Below the pieces are notes generated by a model, which saw nothing but the letters and a program-made list of their open reading frames with translations, was not told the DNA's origin and did not search any database. The translations under genes were made by a program, and so were the position numbers. Positions 29,653 through 39,073 of a stretch of DNA of 64,000 bases are shown piece after piece (position 1 is the first letter of the stretch; each line of letters starts with the position of its first letter). Origin of the DNA: Granulibacter bethesdensis (GTDB lineage: Bacteria > Pseudomonadota > Alphaproteobacteria > Acetobacterales > Acetobacteraceae). The stretch is taken from assembly GCF_001889525.1 (NCBI RefSeq), contig NZ_CP018192.1, forward strand, positions 372,001 to 436,000, read 5' to 3'.

Positions 29653-31530
29653 ATGCGCAAATCCAAAACAGGACTGCTCGCGTCTGCATCGCTCTGTGCG
29701 GTGTTGGGCGTTGCCGCTGGCGCTACGTCCGCCATGGCCGAGGACAAGCTGATCGAGCTGTCCAAGAGCAACGAAAACTGGCTGATGCCGGGCCGTACGT
29801 ATGAGGCCCAGAACTACAGCCCGCTGAAGCAGATTACCACGAAGAACGTGAAGGATCTGAAAGTCGCGTGGACTTTCTCTGATGGCGTTCTGAACGGCCA
29901 TGAAGGTGCGCCGCTGATCGTCAACAATACGATGTATGTCACGGGTCCGTTCCCCAACCGCACTTTTGCGCTGGGTCTGGACAATCCTGGCCGCATCATC
30001 TGGGAAAACAACCCGAAGCAGAGCGCCAATGCCCGTTCTGTAGCATGTTGTGACGTTGTCAATCGTGGCATGGCTTACTGGCCGGGTGACAGCAAGACCC
30101 CTGCTCTGATCTTCAAGAACCTGCTCGATGGTCGCCTGACGGCGATGAACGCCAAAACCGGCGATGTCGTTTGGCAGATGGAAAATGGCGATATCAAGGT
30201 GGGTCAGACCGAGACCCAGGCTCCTTATGTCGTGAAAGATCTCGTGATCACGGGTAGCTCCGGCGCTGAGTTGGGTGTTCGTGGTTACATCACCGCCTAT
30301 GATGTGCACACCGGTGCGCAGAAATGGCGCGCTTATGAAACTGGACCGGACTCTGATCTACTGCTGGCGAAGGATTTCAACATCCACAACCCGCAATACG
30401 GTCAATTCGGCCTCGGCACAGAGACCTGGCAGGAAGAAACCTGGAAGATCGGTGGCGGCACAAACTGGGGCTGGTATGCATATGACCCCGGCACCAACCT
30501 GATCTACTACGGCAGCGGCAACCCGGCTCCGTGGAACGCGACGATGCGCCCGGGTGACAACAAGTGGACGATGACCATCTTCGGTCGCGATGTTGACACC
30601 GGTGAAGCCAAGTTCGGCTATCAGAAGACCCCGCACGATGAGTGGGATTATGCCGGCGTCAACGTGATGATGCTGTCCGAACAGAAGGATAAGGACGGTA
30701 AGCTGCGCAAGCTTCTGACCCATCCTGACCGTAACGGTATTGTCTACACCCTCGACCGTACAAACGGCGATCTGGTTTCCGCCAACAAGATCGACGACAC
30801 CGTCAACTGGGTGAAGCATGTCGATCTGAAGACCGGTATCCCGGTTCGCGATCCTGAATACGCGACCTATATGGATCACAAGGGTCGTGACATCTGCCCG
30901 TCCGCGATGGGCTATCACAACCAGGGCTTCGACAGCTATTCTCCGGAAAAGCAGCAGTTCTTCCTGGGCGTGAACCATATTTGCATGGACTGGGAACCGT
31001 TCATGCTGCCGTATCGCGCTGGTCAGTTCTTCGTCGGTGCGACGCTGAACATGTATCCGGGTCCGAAGGGTAATCGTCAGACCTACGAAGGTCTGGGTCA
31101 GATCAAGTCCTACAACGCGATCACCGGTCAGTTCAAATGGCAGAAGATGGAACGCTTCGCTGTTTGGGGCGGCACGATGGCTACGGCCGGCAACCTGGTA
31201 TTCTATGGAACGCTTGATGGTTTCATTAAGGCTCGTAATCAGGATACCGGTGAGCTGCTGTGGAAGTTCAAGCTGCCGTCCGGCGTGATCGGTTACCCGA
31301 TCACCTATGAACACAAGGGCACGCAGTATGTCGCCATCTACTACGGTGTTGGTGGCTGGCCCGGTGTTGGTATGGTGTTCGACCTGAACGATCCGTCTGC
31401 CGGTCTCGGTGCGGTTGGCGCCTTCAAGGAACTGGCACACTATACCCAGCAGGGTGGTGGCGTGTTCGTGTTCTCCCTGGGTGGCAAAGGCCCGTATGAC
31501 GATCCGAAGGTTGGCGAGTACGCCAACTAA
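29653..31530 (+). CDS. mxaF: Methanol dehydrogenase large subunit (calcium/PQQ type)
   Basis: Periplasmic PQQ enzyme that oxidises methanol to formaldehyde and passes electrons to cytochrome cL. The 625-residue protein has a signal peptide ending ATSAMA (about residue 29) and an eight-bladed propeller. Key residues are present: vicinal Cys132-Cys133 (SVACCDVV), Glu206 ([11 protein letters not shown]), Asn290 (GSGNPAPWN) and the catalytic base Asp332 in [10 protein letters not shown]. In the usual mature numbering these are C103/C104, E177, N261 and D303. The Asp-Tyr-Ala pattern (Ala334) marks the calcium MxaF form; lanthanide XoxF has Asp there. GGGAGGAG precedes the ATG. A stem-loop follows the stop. 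Confidence 0.97.
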   Translation: MRKSKTGLLASASLCAVLGVAAGATSAMAEDKLIELSKSNENWLMPGRTYEAQNYSPLKQITTKNVKDLKVAWTFSDGVLNGHEGAPLIVNNTMYVTGPFPNRTFALGLDNPGRIIWENNPKQSANARSVACCDVVNRGMAYWPGDSKTPALIFKNLLDGRLTAMNAKTGDVVWQMENGDIKVGQTETQAPYVVKDLVITGSSGAELGVRGYITAYDVHTGAQKWRAYETGPDSDLLLAKDFNIHNPQYGQFGLGTETWQEETWKIGGGTNWGWYAYDPGTNLIYYGSGNPAPWNATMRPGDNKWTMTIFGRDVDTGEAKFGYQKTPHDEWDYAGVNVMMLSEQKDKDGKLRKLLTHPDRNGIVYTLDRTNGDLVSANKIDDTVNWVKHVDLKTGIPVRDPEYATYMDHKGRDICPSAMGYHNQGFDSYSPEKQQFFLGVNHICMDWEPFMLPYRAGQFFVGATLNMYPGPKGNRQTYEGLGQIKSYNAITGQFKWQKMERFAVWGGTMATAGNLVFYGTLDGFIKARNQDTGELLWKFKLPSGVIGYPITYEHKGTQYVAIYYGVGGWPGVGMVFDLNDPSAGLGAVGAFKELAHYTQQGGGVFVFSLGGKGPYDDPKVGEYAN

Positions 31531-31550
31531 TCGGGTTCGCCTGTGAAGAA

Positions 31551-31582
31551 AGACCCGCCATGATATTCTTCGTGGCGGGTCT
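31551..31582 (+). other. Perfect 10-bp stem-loop between mxaF and mxaJ
   Basis: AGACCCGCCA (31551-31560) pairs exactly with TGGCGGGTCT (31573-31582) around a 12-base loop, 20 bases after the mxaF stop. No U tract follows, so it may partly stop transcription or protect the mxaF message, giving more mxaF than downstream genes. Confidence 0.55.
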
Positions 31583-31611
31583 CACAGCTTCAGCAATCGA
31601 ATGGTTTTACG

Positions 31612-32505
31612 ATGCGCTATCGTCCTATGAACAACCGGCGTCGCTACGTTGCGGCAGCAGCTTTTGGTGCATTGTTTGCAATGTCTGCCACAGCGCGGCC
31701 CGCATGGTCTGATACGACTGGAAGCGCGTCTTCCGGCCAGGATACGCAGAAGACCTTGCGCATCTGTGCCTCTACCAAACAGGCTCCGTTCTCCGAACCT
31801 GGAGCAACAGGTATTGAGAACAAGATTATGACTGCGGTTGCGGAGGCAATGGGCCGCAAACCGGTTTTTGTCTGGACTGATCGGCCTGCTATTTATGCTG
31901 TGCGTGACCAGCTTTACAAAAATACCTGCGATGTGGTTGCGGGCCTGGATGAAGGCGATGATCGTGTTCTGACGACGAAGCCCTATTATCGGTCCAGCTA
32001 TGTTTTTATCACTCGTGAGGATGGTAAGGCGCAGCCCAAGGACTGGAAGGATCCAGCGTTCGAGCATATCTCCAAAATTGCCGTTGCGTTTGGCTCGCCC
32101 GGCGAGCTGATGCTGCGTCAGATCGGTAAATACGAAGATAATCTCAGCTATCAGCAGTCTTTGGTTGGTTTTAAATCTCCTAGAAACCAGTATATTCAGG
32201 TTCCATCCGACAAAATCGTTTCCGAGGTTGCATCCGGTCATGCTGATCTCGGAGTTGCGTTTGATCCGGAGGTAGCACGCTACGTCAAGGCGTCTCCGGT
32301 AAAGCTGCGCGTGACTGTCATTCCCGATAATGCCACTCGCTCTGATGGCCAGAAAGTGCCGATGCATTATAGCGAGGTCATGGGCGTGCGCCGGGATGAT
32401 GCGGCGTTGCAGGCAGAGCTCGATGGTGCTCTGGAAAAGGCGAAGCCACAGATCGCCAATATTCTCAAGGACGAGAATATTCAGACTCTCGCGCCTAATT
32501 CCTGA
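31612..32505 (+). CDS. mxaJ: MxaJ, methanol oxidation solute-binding-like protein
   Basis: A 297-residue periplasmic protein with a signal peptide (about residues 10-33, ending ARPAWS) and a type 2 periplasmic binding fold. Blocks KTLRICASTKQAPFSEPGA and DQLYKNTCDVVAGLDEGDDR fit MxaJ. It is required for assembly or activity of methanol dehydrogenase in methylotrophs, possibly as a chaperone. It lies 81 bases after mxaF beyond a stem-loop. Either the ATG at 31612 or the one at 31627 could start it. Confidence 0.93.
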   Translation: MRYRPMNNRRRYVAAAAFGALFAMSATARPAWSDTTGSASSGQDTQKTLRICASTKQAPFSEPGATGIENKIMTAVAEAMGRKPVFVWTDRPAIYAVRDQLYKNTCDVVAGLDEGDDRVLTTKPYYRSSYVFITREDGKAQPKDWKDPAFEHISKIAVAFGSPGELMLRQIGKYEDNLSYQQSLVGFKSPRNQYIQVPSDKIVSEVASGHADLGVAFDPEVARYVKASPVKLRVTVIPDNATRSDGQKVPMHYSEVMGVRRDDAALQAELDGALEKAKPQIANILKDENIQTLAPNS

Positions 32506-32571
32506 GAACTCTTAAAGACCGATAGCTGTGTAATATCGAGACGCACAGCCGAGAAGAAATGGAACGAACCC

Positions 32572-33189
32572 TTGACGTTTAAACATATCCTGAATGGAAC
32601 TCTGGCTGCCTCCCTGTTAGCGGCTGCTATTGCGGTTTCTGTGCCTGCGCATGCGGGTGATACGCCTGTTCCGCCCAGCGCCCTCAAATTCACCAACACA
32701 GTCAGTGGTGATCCACTAGATTTGAACGACTCCTTGCCAGATGGGCGTGATACGCCTGCCGTCAAGCAATTCCTTCAGACCGGGCATAACCCGTATAATC
32801 TGATTGAATCCTGCCTTCCCAATGGCAAAAGCCTGTGGCTTTCTGCCTGTTCCGGTTGTCATGGTGGAGAGATGGAGGGCAAGGTTGGTCCCTCTCTGGC
32901 TGATGACTACTGGACTTATGAGACGAACAAGACCGACCAGGGCTTGTTCTCCACGATCTTCGGTGGTGCGAACGGTATGATGGGTCCGCATAATCAGGAT
33001 CTGACCATGGATCAGATTCTGCGCGTGATGGCCTGGATTCGTTTCCACTATGAAGGCCCGAAGCACACGGATGAAGACATGCCGTGGCTGACGGACGCTC
33101 AGCGCAAGAGCTTCAAGCTCTTCAAGAAGGAAGATGAGGCCAAGTTCCCCGCGAGCGAGGACGCAAAAGCCTGCAAGCTTCCCGGCTAA
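32572..33189 (+). CDS. mxaG: Cytochrome cL (cytochrome c-L, methanol dehydrogenase electron acceptor)
   Basis: A periplasmic monohaem cytochrome that takes electrons from methanol dehydrogenase. The 205-residue protein has a signal peptide ending VPAHA (residue 28) and one haem motif CSGCH (Cys93, Cys96, His97). A methionine-rich loop GGANGMMGPH may supply the axial ligand. The start is a TTG at 32572 with GGAACGA upstream; an ATG at 32559 is out of frame. The leader is strikingly similar to that of mxaI. Confidence 0.94.
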   Translation: MTFKHILNGTLAASLLAAAIAVSVPAHAGDTPVPPSALKFTNTVSGDPLDLNDSLPDGRDTPAVKQFLQTGHNPYNLIESCLPNGKSLWLSACSGCHGGEMEGKVGPSLADDYWTYETNKTDQGLFSTIFGGANGMMGPHNQDLTMDQILRVMAWIRFHYEGPKHTDEDMPWLTDAQRKSFKLFKKEDEAKFPASEDAKACKLPG

Positions 33190-33218
33190 CCATCCAAACC
33201 AAATCAGGAGGAAGTCAT

Positions 33219-33530
33219 ATGTTCAAGAGAATCATCCAGGGAACCCTGGCAGCGGCCCTGATCGCCGGTGCGGCTGGTGCTTCCGTTGCTCATGCCGCTT
33301 ATGACGGCACGCATTGCAAGGCGCCGGGCGTGTGCTGGGAGCCGGAACCCGGTTATCCGGCAATCCTGAAAGGGTCCAAATATGACCCGCATCATGATCC
33401 GAAAGAACTGGCGAAACAGCAGGCTGCTCTGGACGCTCAGGAAGCCCGCAACAAGTTGCGTGTCGAAAACTTTGTCAAGACCGGCAAGTTCGAGTTCGAT
33501 GTGAACAAGCTACAGGGTCAGGGTAACTGA
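33219..33530 (+). CDS. mxaI: Methanol dehydrogenase small subunit
   Basis: The beta subunit of the methanol dehydrogenase heterotetramer. The 103-residue precursor has a signal peptide ending VAHA and a short mature chain starting AYDGTHCKAPGVCWEPEPGY, with two cysteines for the conserved disulfide and a lysine-rich helix after it. Length and composition match MxaI. AGGAGG lies before the ATG. Presence of this subunit supports the calcium-type enzyme, since XoxF systems lack it. Confidence 0.96.
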   Translation: MFKRIIQGTLAAALIAGAAGASVAHAAYDGTHCKAPGVCWEPEPGYPAILKGSKYDPHHDPKELAKQQAALDAQEARNKLRVENFVKTGKFEFDVNKLQGQGN

Positions 33531-33544
33531 GGTCTCTGACTTTT

Positions 33545-34588
33545 ATGTCAGGATCAATGGCCGACGCCAGCGCCGAGGCTTTTAGCCTCGGTGGTTGGCG
33601 GGAGCGTGCGATTGCGTTCGAAGCGGCAGTGTCTGGTGCCGTTCTGGGGCAGCAACGTGTCGTTCGTCTTATGACCATCGCTATTTTGGCACGGGGCCAC
33701 GTGCTGCTCGAAGGCGATGTGGGTGTCGGTAAAACCACTCTTTTAAGAGCCGTTGCAAGAGCGATTGGCGGTCCATACGAGCGTGTCGAAGGCACGATCG
33801 ATCTGATGCCTGGCGATCTGATTTACCATGCCGCCATTGGCGATGACGGTAAGCCCAGGCTGGAGCCGGGGCCGGTGTTGCATCATGGTGAAGATCTTGC
33901 CGTTTTTTTCTTCAATGAAATCAATCGTGCCCGTCCGCAGGTGCATTCCCTGCTGCTGCGTCTGATGGCTGAGCGAAGTGTAACGGCTTTTAATCGCGAA
34001 ATTCTGTTGCCTCATCTTCTGGTTTTTGCAGACAGAAACCGTCTGGAGCGTGAAGAAACCTATGAGCTGCCTGCCGCGGCCCGCGATCGTTTCTTTATGG
34101 AAATTCCAGTTGAAACCCCTGCCGATGATACCATTCGGCGACAATTGATCTTCGATCGTCGTTTCCATGATGTGGACAATCTGATCGGTTCGGTTGAGAC
34201 CAATATTCTGCCTCATACCACACTGGATGGGGTGGCAAGGGCTATTCAGGCCCGTATCCATTCTTCAGATGCGTTCGAAGCGTATGTGGTACGGCTCTGG
34301 AATGCTCTGCGTTATCCTGGTCAGCATGGCATCATGCTGGAGGGTGTCGATATAGATCGTCTGGTGCAGGGAGGCGCCAGCCCGCGTGGTCTCAGCTATC
34401 TGGTGCGTGCGGCCAGGGTCAATGCTTTCCTCAATGGGCGCGATATGGTCGTGCCGGAAGATCTGCGTGCCGTGTTTATGGAATCGATGGCGCATCGCAT
34501 CTTCCTTGATCCACTCTATGAACTTCGACGGGAGACTCTGGTGCCGGCGCTGTGCCGCCAGGTGCTAGAGCGCGTGCCGGCCCCGTGA
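33545..34588 (+). CDS. mxaR: MoxR-family AAA ATPase MxaR
   Basis: A 347-residue cytosolic AAA+ ATPase. Walker A GDVGVGKTTLLRAVAR and Walker B VFFFNEINRARPQVHSLLLR are clear, followed by sensor motifs in LVFADRNRLEREETYELPAA. MoxR proteins act with von Willebrand A partners as maturation machines, and MxaR is needed for active methanol dehydrogenase. It begins 14 bases after mxaI. The stop overlaps the probable GTG start of mxaS. Confidence 0.95.
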   Translation: MSGSMADASAEAFSLGGWRERAIAFEAAVSGAVLGQQRVVRLMTIAILARGHVLLEGDVGVGKTTLLRAVARAIGGPYERVEGTIDLMPGDLIYHAAIGDDGKPRLEPGPVLHHGEDLAVFFFNEINRARPQVHSLLLRLMAERSVTAFNREILLPHLLVFADRNRLEREETYELPAAARDRFFMEIPVETPADDTIRRQLIFDRRFHDVDNLIGSVETNILPHTTLDGVARAIQARIHSSDAFEAYVVRLWNALRYPGQHGIMLEGVDIDRLVQGGASPRGLSYLVRAARVNAFLNGRDMVVPEDLRAVFMESMAHRIFLDPLYELRRETLVPALCRQVLERVPAP

Positions 34589-35460
34589 GCGACGCAATGC
34601 CGGCGTTCGATGACGCCGCGTTGCCTGATCTGGCCTATAAAGTGCGTTGGCGAGTGCCGGGGGCTAGACCCGGCAGTCACCGGGGCCGCCAGAATGGCAG
34701 CGGAGGGGAGTTGAGGGGATATGTTCCCTTCTGGTCCTCCCCGGACACACGGCGTATCGACTTTGCCCGCTCGGCGAAGGAGCCGGATGGCACGCTTATG
34801 GTCCGCCAGATTGAGCAGCGCAGCGCCATTGATGTCTACGTTATAGCCGATCTGTCGGCGTCGATGGATCCGACCGAGGATGGTGCACGCCGCGCCGAAA
34901 TTGCCAAACTGGTGAAGGTTCTGTCACAATCAGCCCGCAGAAGCGGGGATGCGTTCGGCTTTATCGGTTTCGGAGAAACTGTAATGCGGGACGGCCTTCT
35001 CAAGGCTTCCCGCGTCAGGGGAGCAGAGCAGGCTGTTCTTGAGCGTTTGCAGACGGAGCCGCTGACGGCACGCAACATCAATGGCCTGAAGGATGTCGCT
35101 GCCTACCTGGGTACCCGTCGGCGTCTGGTGTTGCTGGTGTCTGATTTTCATGCCCCCCGATCAGTGCTGGAACCGTCATTGGCGGCGTTGGGGCGTCATG
35201 ACATCGTCCCCATTGTTTTGCGGGATCGGCGCGAGCACGAATTGCCATCGGGTTTTGGCTTTATCCATGTGCGGGACGTGGAAACCGGGCAGCCGCGCAG
35301 TCTGCTGTTGCGTCCGGCTTTGCGTCGACGATGGTCGCAGGCGGCAGCCGAGAATATGCGGATGCTGGGACAGTTGTTGTCTACATATGGCCGGCCTCCT
35401 TTCTTCGCTTGGGACCGGATCAATTATGAACGCTTGAGCGAACATTTGCTGGCAGGCTGA
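34585..35460 (+). CDS. mxaS: MxaS, DUF58 protein of methanol dehydrogenase maturation
   Basis: A 291-residue DUF58-type protein with a VWA-like fold. The block DVYVIADLSASMDPTEDGAR resembles a degenerate MIDAS (DLSAS), and LTARNINGLKDVAAYLGTRR follows. It is the expected partner of the MoxR ATPase. The start is taken as GTG 34585, which overlaps the mxaR stop in GTGA; the ATG at 34597 is the alternative. It is followed after one base by mxaA. Confidence 0.9.
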   Translation: MSDAMPAFDDAALPDLAYKVRWRVPGARPGSHRGRQNGSGGELRGYVPFWSSPDTRRIDFARSAKEPDGTLMVRQIEQRSAIDVYVIADLSASMDPTEDGARRAEIAKLVKVLSQSARRSGDAFGFIGFGETVMRDGLLKASRVRGAEQAVLERLQTEPLTARNINGLKDVAAYLGTRRRLVLLVSDFHAPRSVLEPSLAALGRHDIVPIVLRDRREHELPSGFGFIHVRDVETGQPRSLLLRPALRRRWSQAAAENMRMLGQLLSTYGRPPFFAWDRINYERLSEHLLAG

Positions 35461-35461
35461 G

Positions 35462-36430
35462 ATGAATGCATTTTCGCACAGATCGGCGGTTGCGTTGCTG
35501 TTGGCAATAACAGCTGCGACCGTACATCCATCCTGTTCCGTCGGGGCCGCCGACATGGCGCATCATGATGCCGCCATAAAAGGTGCCTCTCTGGCATTTC
35601 ATCCACCTGGCCGTCTGTTCGGCTATTATATTGGGGATGTTCTGGACAGTACGGTCGATATAACCCTTGCAAAGGGTGAGATACTCGACCCGTCTACTGT
35701 GCCGACACCCGGTGATATCAATTACTGGCTGACACTGCGCAGGGTCGATGTCATCCGGCATAAGCTTGCAGATGGTGGAGAACAGGTTCGGCTGACTCTA
35801 CAATATCAGACGTTTTACGATCCGTTGGAACCAAAGAAGTTGCCGGTTCCCGGCTTTACGCTCGTGATCCATGGGGCGGGAGCGGACAGAAAACTCAGCA
35901 CGCCGACATGGCAGTTCTTAAGTTCACCTATCCGCGAAGTCAGCCCTGGCGAAGATGTCGATGCAAGTTTTCTCCAGCCGGACCACTGGCCGCCATTGCC
36001 GGATGTCACCATCCCACGCAGGGCTACGCTGGCGGCGCTGGGTGTGGCGCTGCTGTCTCTGATCTGGCTCGGCTGGCTCTCGGGCTGGTTCGGCACGGTG
36101 TTGCGTCGACGGTCACGGCCTTTTGGATTTGCGGTCCATCAGATTCGCCGGGAGCGTGGTCGGGAGGAAAGCGAAGCGTATCGCAACAGCCTAAAAGCCT
36201 TGCACGAAGCTTTCGACCGTACCGAAGGCGGTCTCGTTCTGGCCGAGGATGTGCCGGGTTTCGTCACCCGTCATCAGCGTTTTGTCGGATTGAAAGCAGA
36301 GATCGAGCAATTTTTTGAGGCATCAAGATGCTGCTTTTATGCCTCCGATGTTGTGCAGGCGATGCAATCTTTTCCACCGCAAGCGGTCCTGGCACTGGCG
36401 CGTCAACTCAGCCGGTCTGAACGCGCATGA
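35462..36430 (+). CDS. mxaA: MxaA, methanol dehydrogenase calcium-insertion factor
   Basis: A 322-residue protein with an N-terminal signal segment (SAVALLLAITAATVHPS), a periplasmic domain and one membrane segment near residues 185-205 (LAALGVALLSLIWLGWLSGW), leaving a cytosolic tail. In Methylobacterium MxaA, MxaK and MxaL are needed to insert calcium into methanol dehydrogenase. It overlaps mxaC in ATGA. Identification rests on position and topology plus partial similarity. Confidence 0.88.
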   Translation: MNAFSHRSAVALLLAITAATVHPSCSVGAADMAHHDAAIKGASLAFHPPGRLFGYYIGDVLDSTVDITLAKGEILDPSTVPTPGDINYWLTLRRVDVIRHKLADGGEQVRLTLQYQTFYDPLEPKKLPVPGFTLVIHGAGADRKLSTPTWQFLSSPIREVSPGEDVDASFLQPDHWPPLPDVTIPRRATLAALGVALLSLIWLGWLSGWFGTVLRRRSRPFGFAVHQIRRERGREESEAYRNSLKALHEAFDRTEGGLVLAEDVPGFVTRHQRFVGLKAEIEQFFEASRCCFYASDVVQAMQSFPPQAVLALARQLSRSERA

Positions 36431-37416
36431 TGCATCTCGCCATTGATAGACCATGGGTCTTGCTGGCGGGATTGCTGGCATTGTGGCCGTTATTGGGCGC
36501 TGGCTTCCGCCGGGTCGCTTTTCCATCTGTCATGGTGGTTCCGGCGGATCGTCTCTCTGCTGTGGTGGCCTGGGTTCTGCGGGTGCTGGGGGCGATTGCG
36601 ATCATTGCGGTGGTATTGGGGCTGGCAGGTCTGCATCGGGAAAAGCTGACGATCCAGAAAGTCGGCCAGGGTGCACAGATCATGCTGTTGATTGATCGCA
36701 GCATCAGCATGGACCAGACCTTCGATAATCAGACACCGAATGCAGCCAAGGAATCGAAGACGGATGCGGCCATTCGGCTGGTGAAAGATTTTTTCCGTCA
36801 ACGCCAGCATGACCGTTTTGGTGTTGTCGCTTTTTCAACGTCTCCTATTCTGGCAATGCCTTTGACCGAGCATCGTGCAGCGGTAGAGGCTTCTCTGGAT
36901 GCCATGCGGCGTCCGGCCATTGCCCGCACCAATATCGGTCGTGGCCTGTCGCTAGCTTTCGCGCAGCTTCAGAACAGTTCTCCAGATGCGGCGCGTGTGG
37001 TTCTGTTCGTATCAGACGGCGCAGGTGTCATCGATGGAGAATTGGAGCCTCGGCTTCATGCCGAGGCCGTAAAGCTCGGCGTACATATCTATTATTTATA
37101 TCTCCGCACGGAAGGCGATCCAGGCTTGCATGCGACAGGCGAAACGGCGGATGCCGATGCCCCTGCCGCGTTGGATGCATGGTTTTCCGGTCTGGGTGTG
37201 CCATACAAAGCGTTCGAGGCTGATAATCCGAATGCCCTGAAATCCGCTGTTGATACCATCAATCGACTGGAAGCAGCGCCTATCGTCTACAATGAATATG
37301 TGCCGCGTGAGGATTACAACCGCTTCTGCTACGGTATTGCAGCGCTGGTTCTCGCGGTTTTATGCATGGCACGATTTCTGGAACGCGATCTGTATCGCGG
37401 CAGGAGGGCGGCATGA
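36427..37416 (+). CDS. mxaC: MxaC, VWA-domain membrane protein
   Basis: A 329-residue protein with two N-terminal membrane segments, a von Willebrand A domain with MIDAS IMLLIDRSISMDQTFDN, and a C-terminal membrane segment ending at the basic LERDLYRGRRAA. Such BatA-like proteins pair with MoxR ATPases. It is part of the maturation set. The ATG overlaps the mxaA stop, and its own stop overlaps mxaK. Confidence 0.9.
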   Translation: MMHLAIDRPWVLLAGLLALWPLLGAGFRRVAFPSVMVVPADRLSAVVAWVLRVLGAIAIIAVVLGLAGLHREKLTIQKVGQGAQIMLLIDRSISMDQTFDNQTPNAAKESKTDAAIRLVKDFFRQRQHDRFGVVAFSTSPILAMPLTEHRAAVEASLDAMRRPAIARTNIGRGLSLAFAQLQNSSPDAARVVLFVSDGAGVIDGELEPRLHAEAVKLGVHIYYLYLRTEGDPGLHATGETADADAPAALDAWFSGLGVPYKAFEADNPNALKSAVDTINRLEAAPIVYNEYVPREDYNRFCYGIAALVLAVLCMARFLERDLYRGRRAA

Positions 37417-37988
37417 CAAGCAGAATACAATGGTTGACGCCCGGCAGAATCAGAATCGCTTTGGCATGGCTGGTGTTCGGCGGAGCTTTAGGGGTTACTG
37501 GATGGCAGGGGATGCACTGGCAGCGTGCCCTGCGTGATACGCATCTTATGAAGCAGTTGCGGTATCGCAATGATGTGACCATTCCCGCCAATGCGGCTCC
37601 CGAGGTGTATGTAGCCCGGGGACACTATCTGCTGGAAATGGGCAAATACGAGGATGCGCGGTCGGTACTGGAGCATATGCAGCATGCTCCCCCGCATCTG
37701 CGTGCGATGCTGTCTTATGATATTGCCAATACCATGATGCGACGGGCTATCGACGAGATTGACAATGATGCTCTGGAGAAAAGCATTCCGCTGGTGATCA
37801 GTGCCAAGCAGGATTATCGTCGCGCGTTGAAAGATGATCCCCTGAACTGGGATATGAAGTACAATCTGGATGTGGCCATGCGGATGGTGCGGGATTTCCC
37901 CGCTGCCGAGCAGGAAGAAGGTGATTCCTTGCCTGCGACCAAAAAATTGTGGCCCAACATGCCGGGTCAGCCGCAGGGATTACCCTGA
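37413..37988 (+). CDS. mxaK: MxaK, methanol dehydrogenase maturation protein
   Basis: A 191-residue protein with one N-terminal membrane segment (ALAWLVFGGALGVTGWQGM) and a helical, TPR-like periplasmic part (YVARGHYLLEMGKYEDARSV; DIANTMMRRAIDE). It belongs to the calcium-insertion group. The ATG at 37413 overlaps the mxaC stop; a longer frame from 37362 is not needed. The stop touches the mxaL start. Confidence 0.9.
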   Translation: MTSRIQWLTPGRIRIALAWLVFGGALGVTGWQGMHWQRALRDTHLMKQLRYRNDVTIPANAAPEVYVARGHYLLEMGKYEDARSVLEHMQHAPPHLRAMLSYDIANTMMRRAIDEIDNDALEKSIPLVISAKQDYRRALKDDPLNWDMKYNLDVAMRMVRDFPAAEQEEGDSLPATKKLWPNMPGQPQGLP

Positions 37989-39073
37989 TGGGAAGGGCGC
38001 GCATTCTTTCCTGGCCGGCCGCACGTGATCCACGGTTCTGGTTGAGCGCGGGTGCTATTTTTCTGTTGGTGTTGGCAGTCATTTTGCCGCGGGTTTACCA
38101 TACAGGCCCGTCTTACCGCATGGTTGCCGTGGTCGATATCACGGGCAGTATGAATACGCGGGATCAGATGCTGAATGGTCAAGTCGTCAGCCGTCTGGAC
38201 AAGGTGCGGCATGATCTGAGTGATTTTGTCGGGCGACTGCCGTGTGGATCCCAGTTCGGGCTGGCGATTTTTACCGAGCGTCGCCCCTATCTGGTGGTTG
38301 AACCCGTTGAAACCTGCGCGAATTTTCCAGCCCTGGACGATGAGATCACGCATTTGGACTGGCGCATGGCGTGGGAAGGAGACAGCCATATTACAGAGGG
38401 GCTGTACCGCTCGCTCGTTCTTGCGCATGATCTGAATGCCGATCTGATGTTCATGACGGATGGGCAGGAAGCCCCCCCTCTGCCATGGACTGGGCCGCCG
38501 CCTTTCGACGGAAAGAAAAGCATTGTCAAAGGGCTGATCGTCGGTGTCGGGGGGCTGACGCCTACACCGATTCCCAAATACGACGACCATGGCCGTCAGG
38601 TCGGATTCTGGAGACCGCAGGATATTCCGGCAGAAAACGAGGCGGCACCGCCGCCGCCGGATGCGGAAAACCGTGAAGGATACAACCCCCGTAATGCGCC
38701 TTTTGGCAATGTTGGCGGTAATGCATCCGGCTCATTATCAGCGGTGGATGAAAAACACTTGCAATCACTGGGAACAATTACCGGCCTCGACTATTTTCAC
38801 CTCGGCGCAGGTGATCTGAATGGTGTCGCCGAAAAGTGGATGACGAAACGTCCGGTCAGGCAACTGGTGGAAATTTCGTGGATTCCTGCCCTGCTGTCGC
38901 TTGTGGCGTTGGGTTTATGTTATCTTGTCCTTCCCGTATGGGGCGTGGTCGCAGTCTGGCGATCCCGTGCGCAGGCCCGGCGGCGGCTGGAGGACAGAAA
39001 TGCAGGACGAGACAGCAATAAGGCGTCCTCTGTGGCGGTCAATCCTGCTCCCCAGGCCCTTTACCGCGCTTAA
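37988..39073 (+). CDS. mxaL: MxaL, VWA-domain membrane protein
   Basis: A 361-residue protein with an N-terminal membrane segment (WLSAGAIFLLVLAVILP), a VWA domain with the MIDAS motif AVVDITGSMNTRDQML, and a C-terminal membrane segment (LLSLVALGLCYLVLPVWGV). It forms part of the calcium-insertion machinery with MxaA and MxaK. The ATG overlaps the mxaK stop (TGATG), and its last 74 bases overlap the histidine kinase gene. Confidence 0.92.
   Translation: MGRARILSWPAARDPRFWLSAGAIFLLVLAVILPRVYHTGPSYRMVAVVDITGSMNTRDQMLNGQVVSRLDKVRHDLSDFVGRLPCGSQFGLAIFTERRPYLVVEPVETCANFPALDDEITHLDWRMAWEGDSHITEGLYRSLVLAHDLNADLMFMTDGQEAPPLPWTGPPPFDGKKSIVKGLIVGVGGLTPTPIPKYDDHGRQVGFWRPQDIPAENEAAPPPPDAENREGYNPRNAPFGNVGGNASGSLSAVDEKHLQSLGTITGLDYFHLGAGDLNGVAEKWMTKRPVRQLVEISWIPALLSLVALGLCYLVLPVWGVVAVWRSRAQARRRLEDRNAGRDSNKASSVAVNPAPQALYRA

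Noticed and set aside
30358-31440. A 360-codon open frame antisense to mxaF
   Set aside because: The plus strand encodes a textbook methanol dehydrogenase; the antisense product has no motif and arises from codon bias.
31582-32367. A 261-codon minus-strand frame over mxaJ
   Set aside because: mxaJ is well supported by position and motifs, and the antisense frame has no signal or domain.
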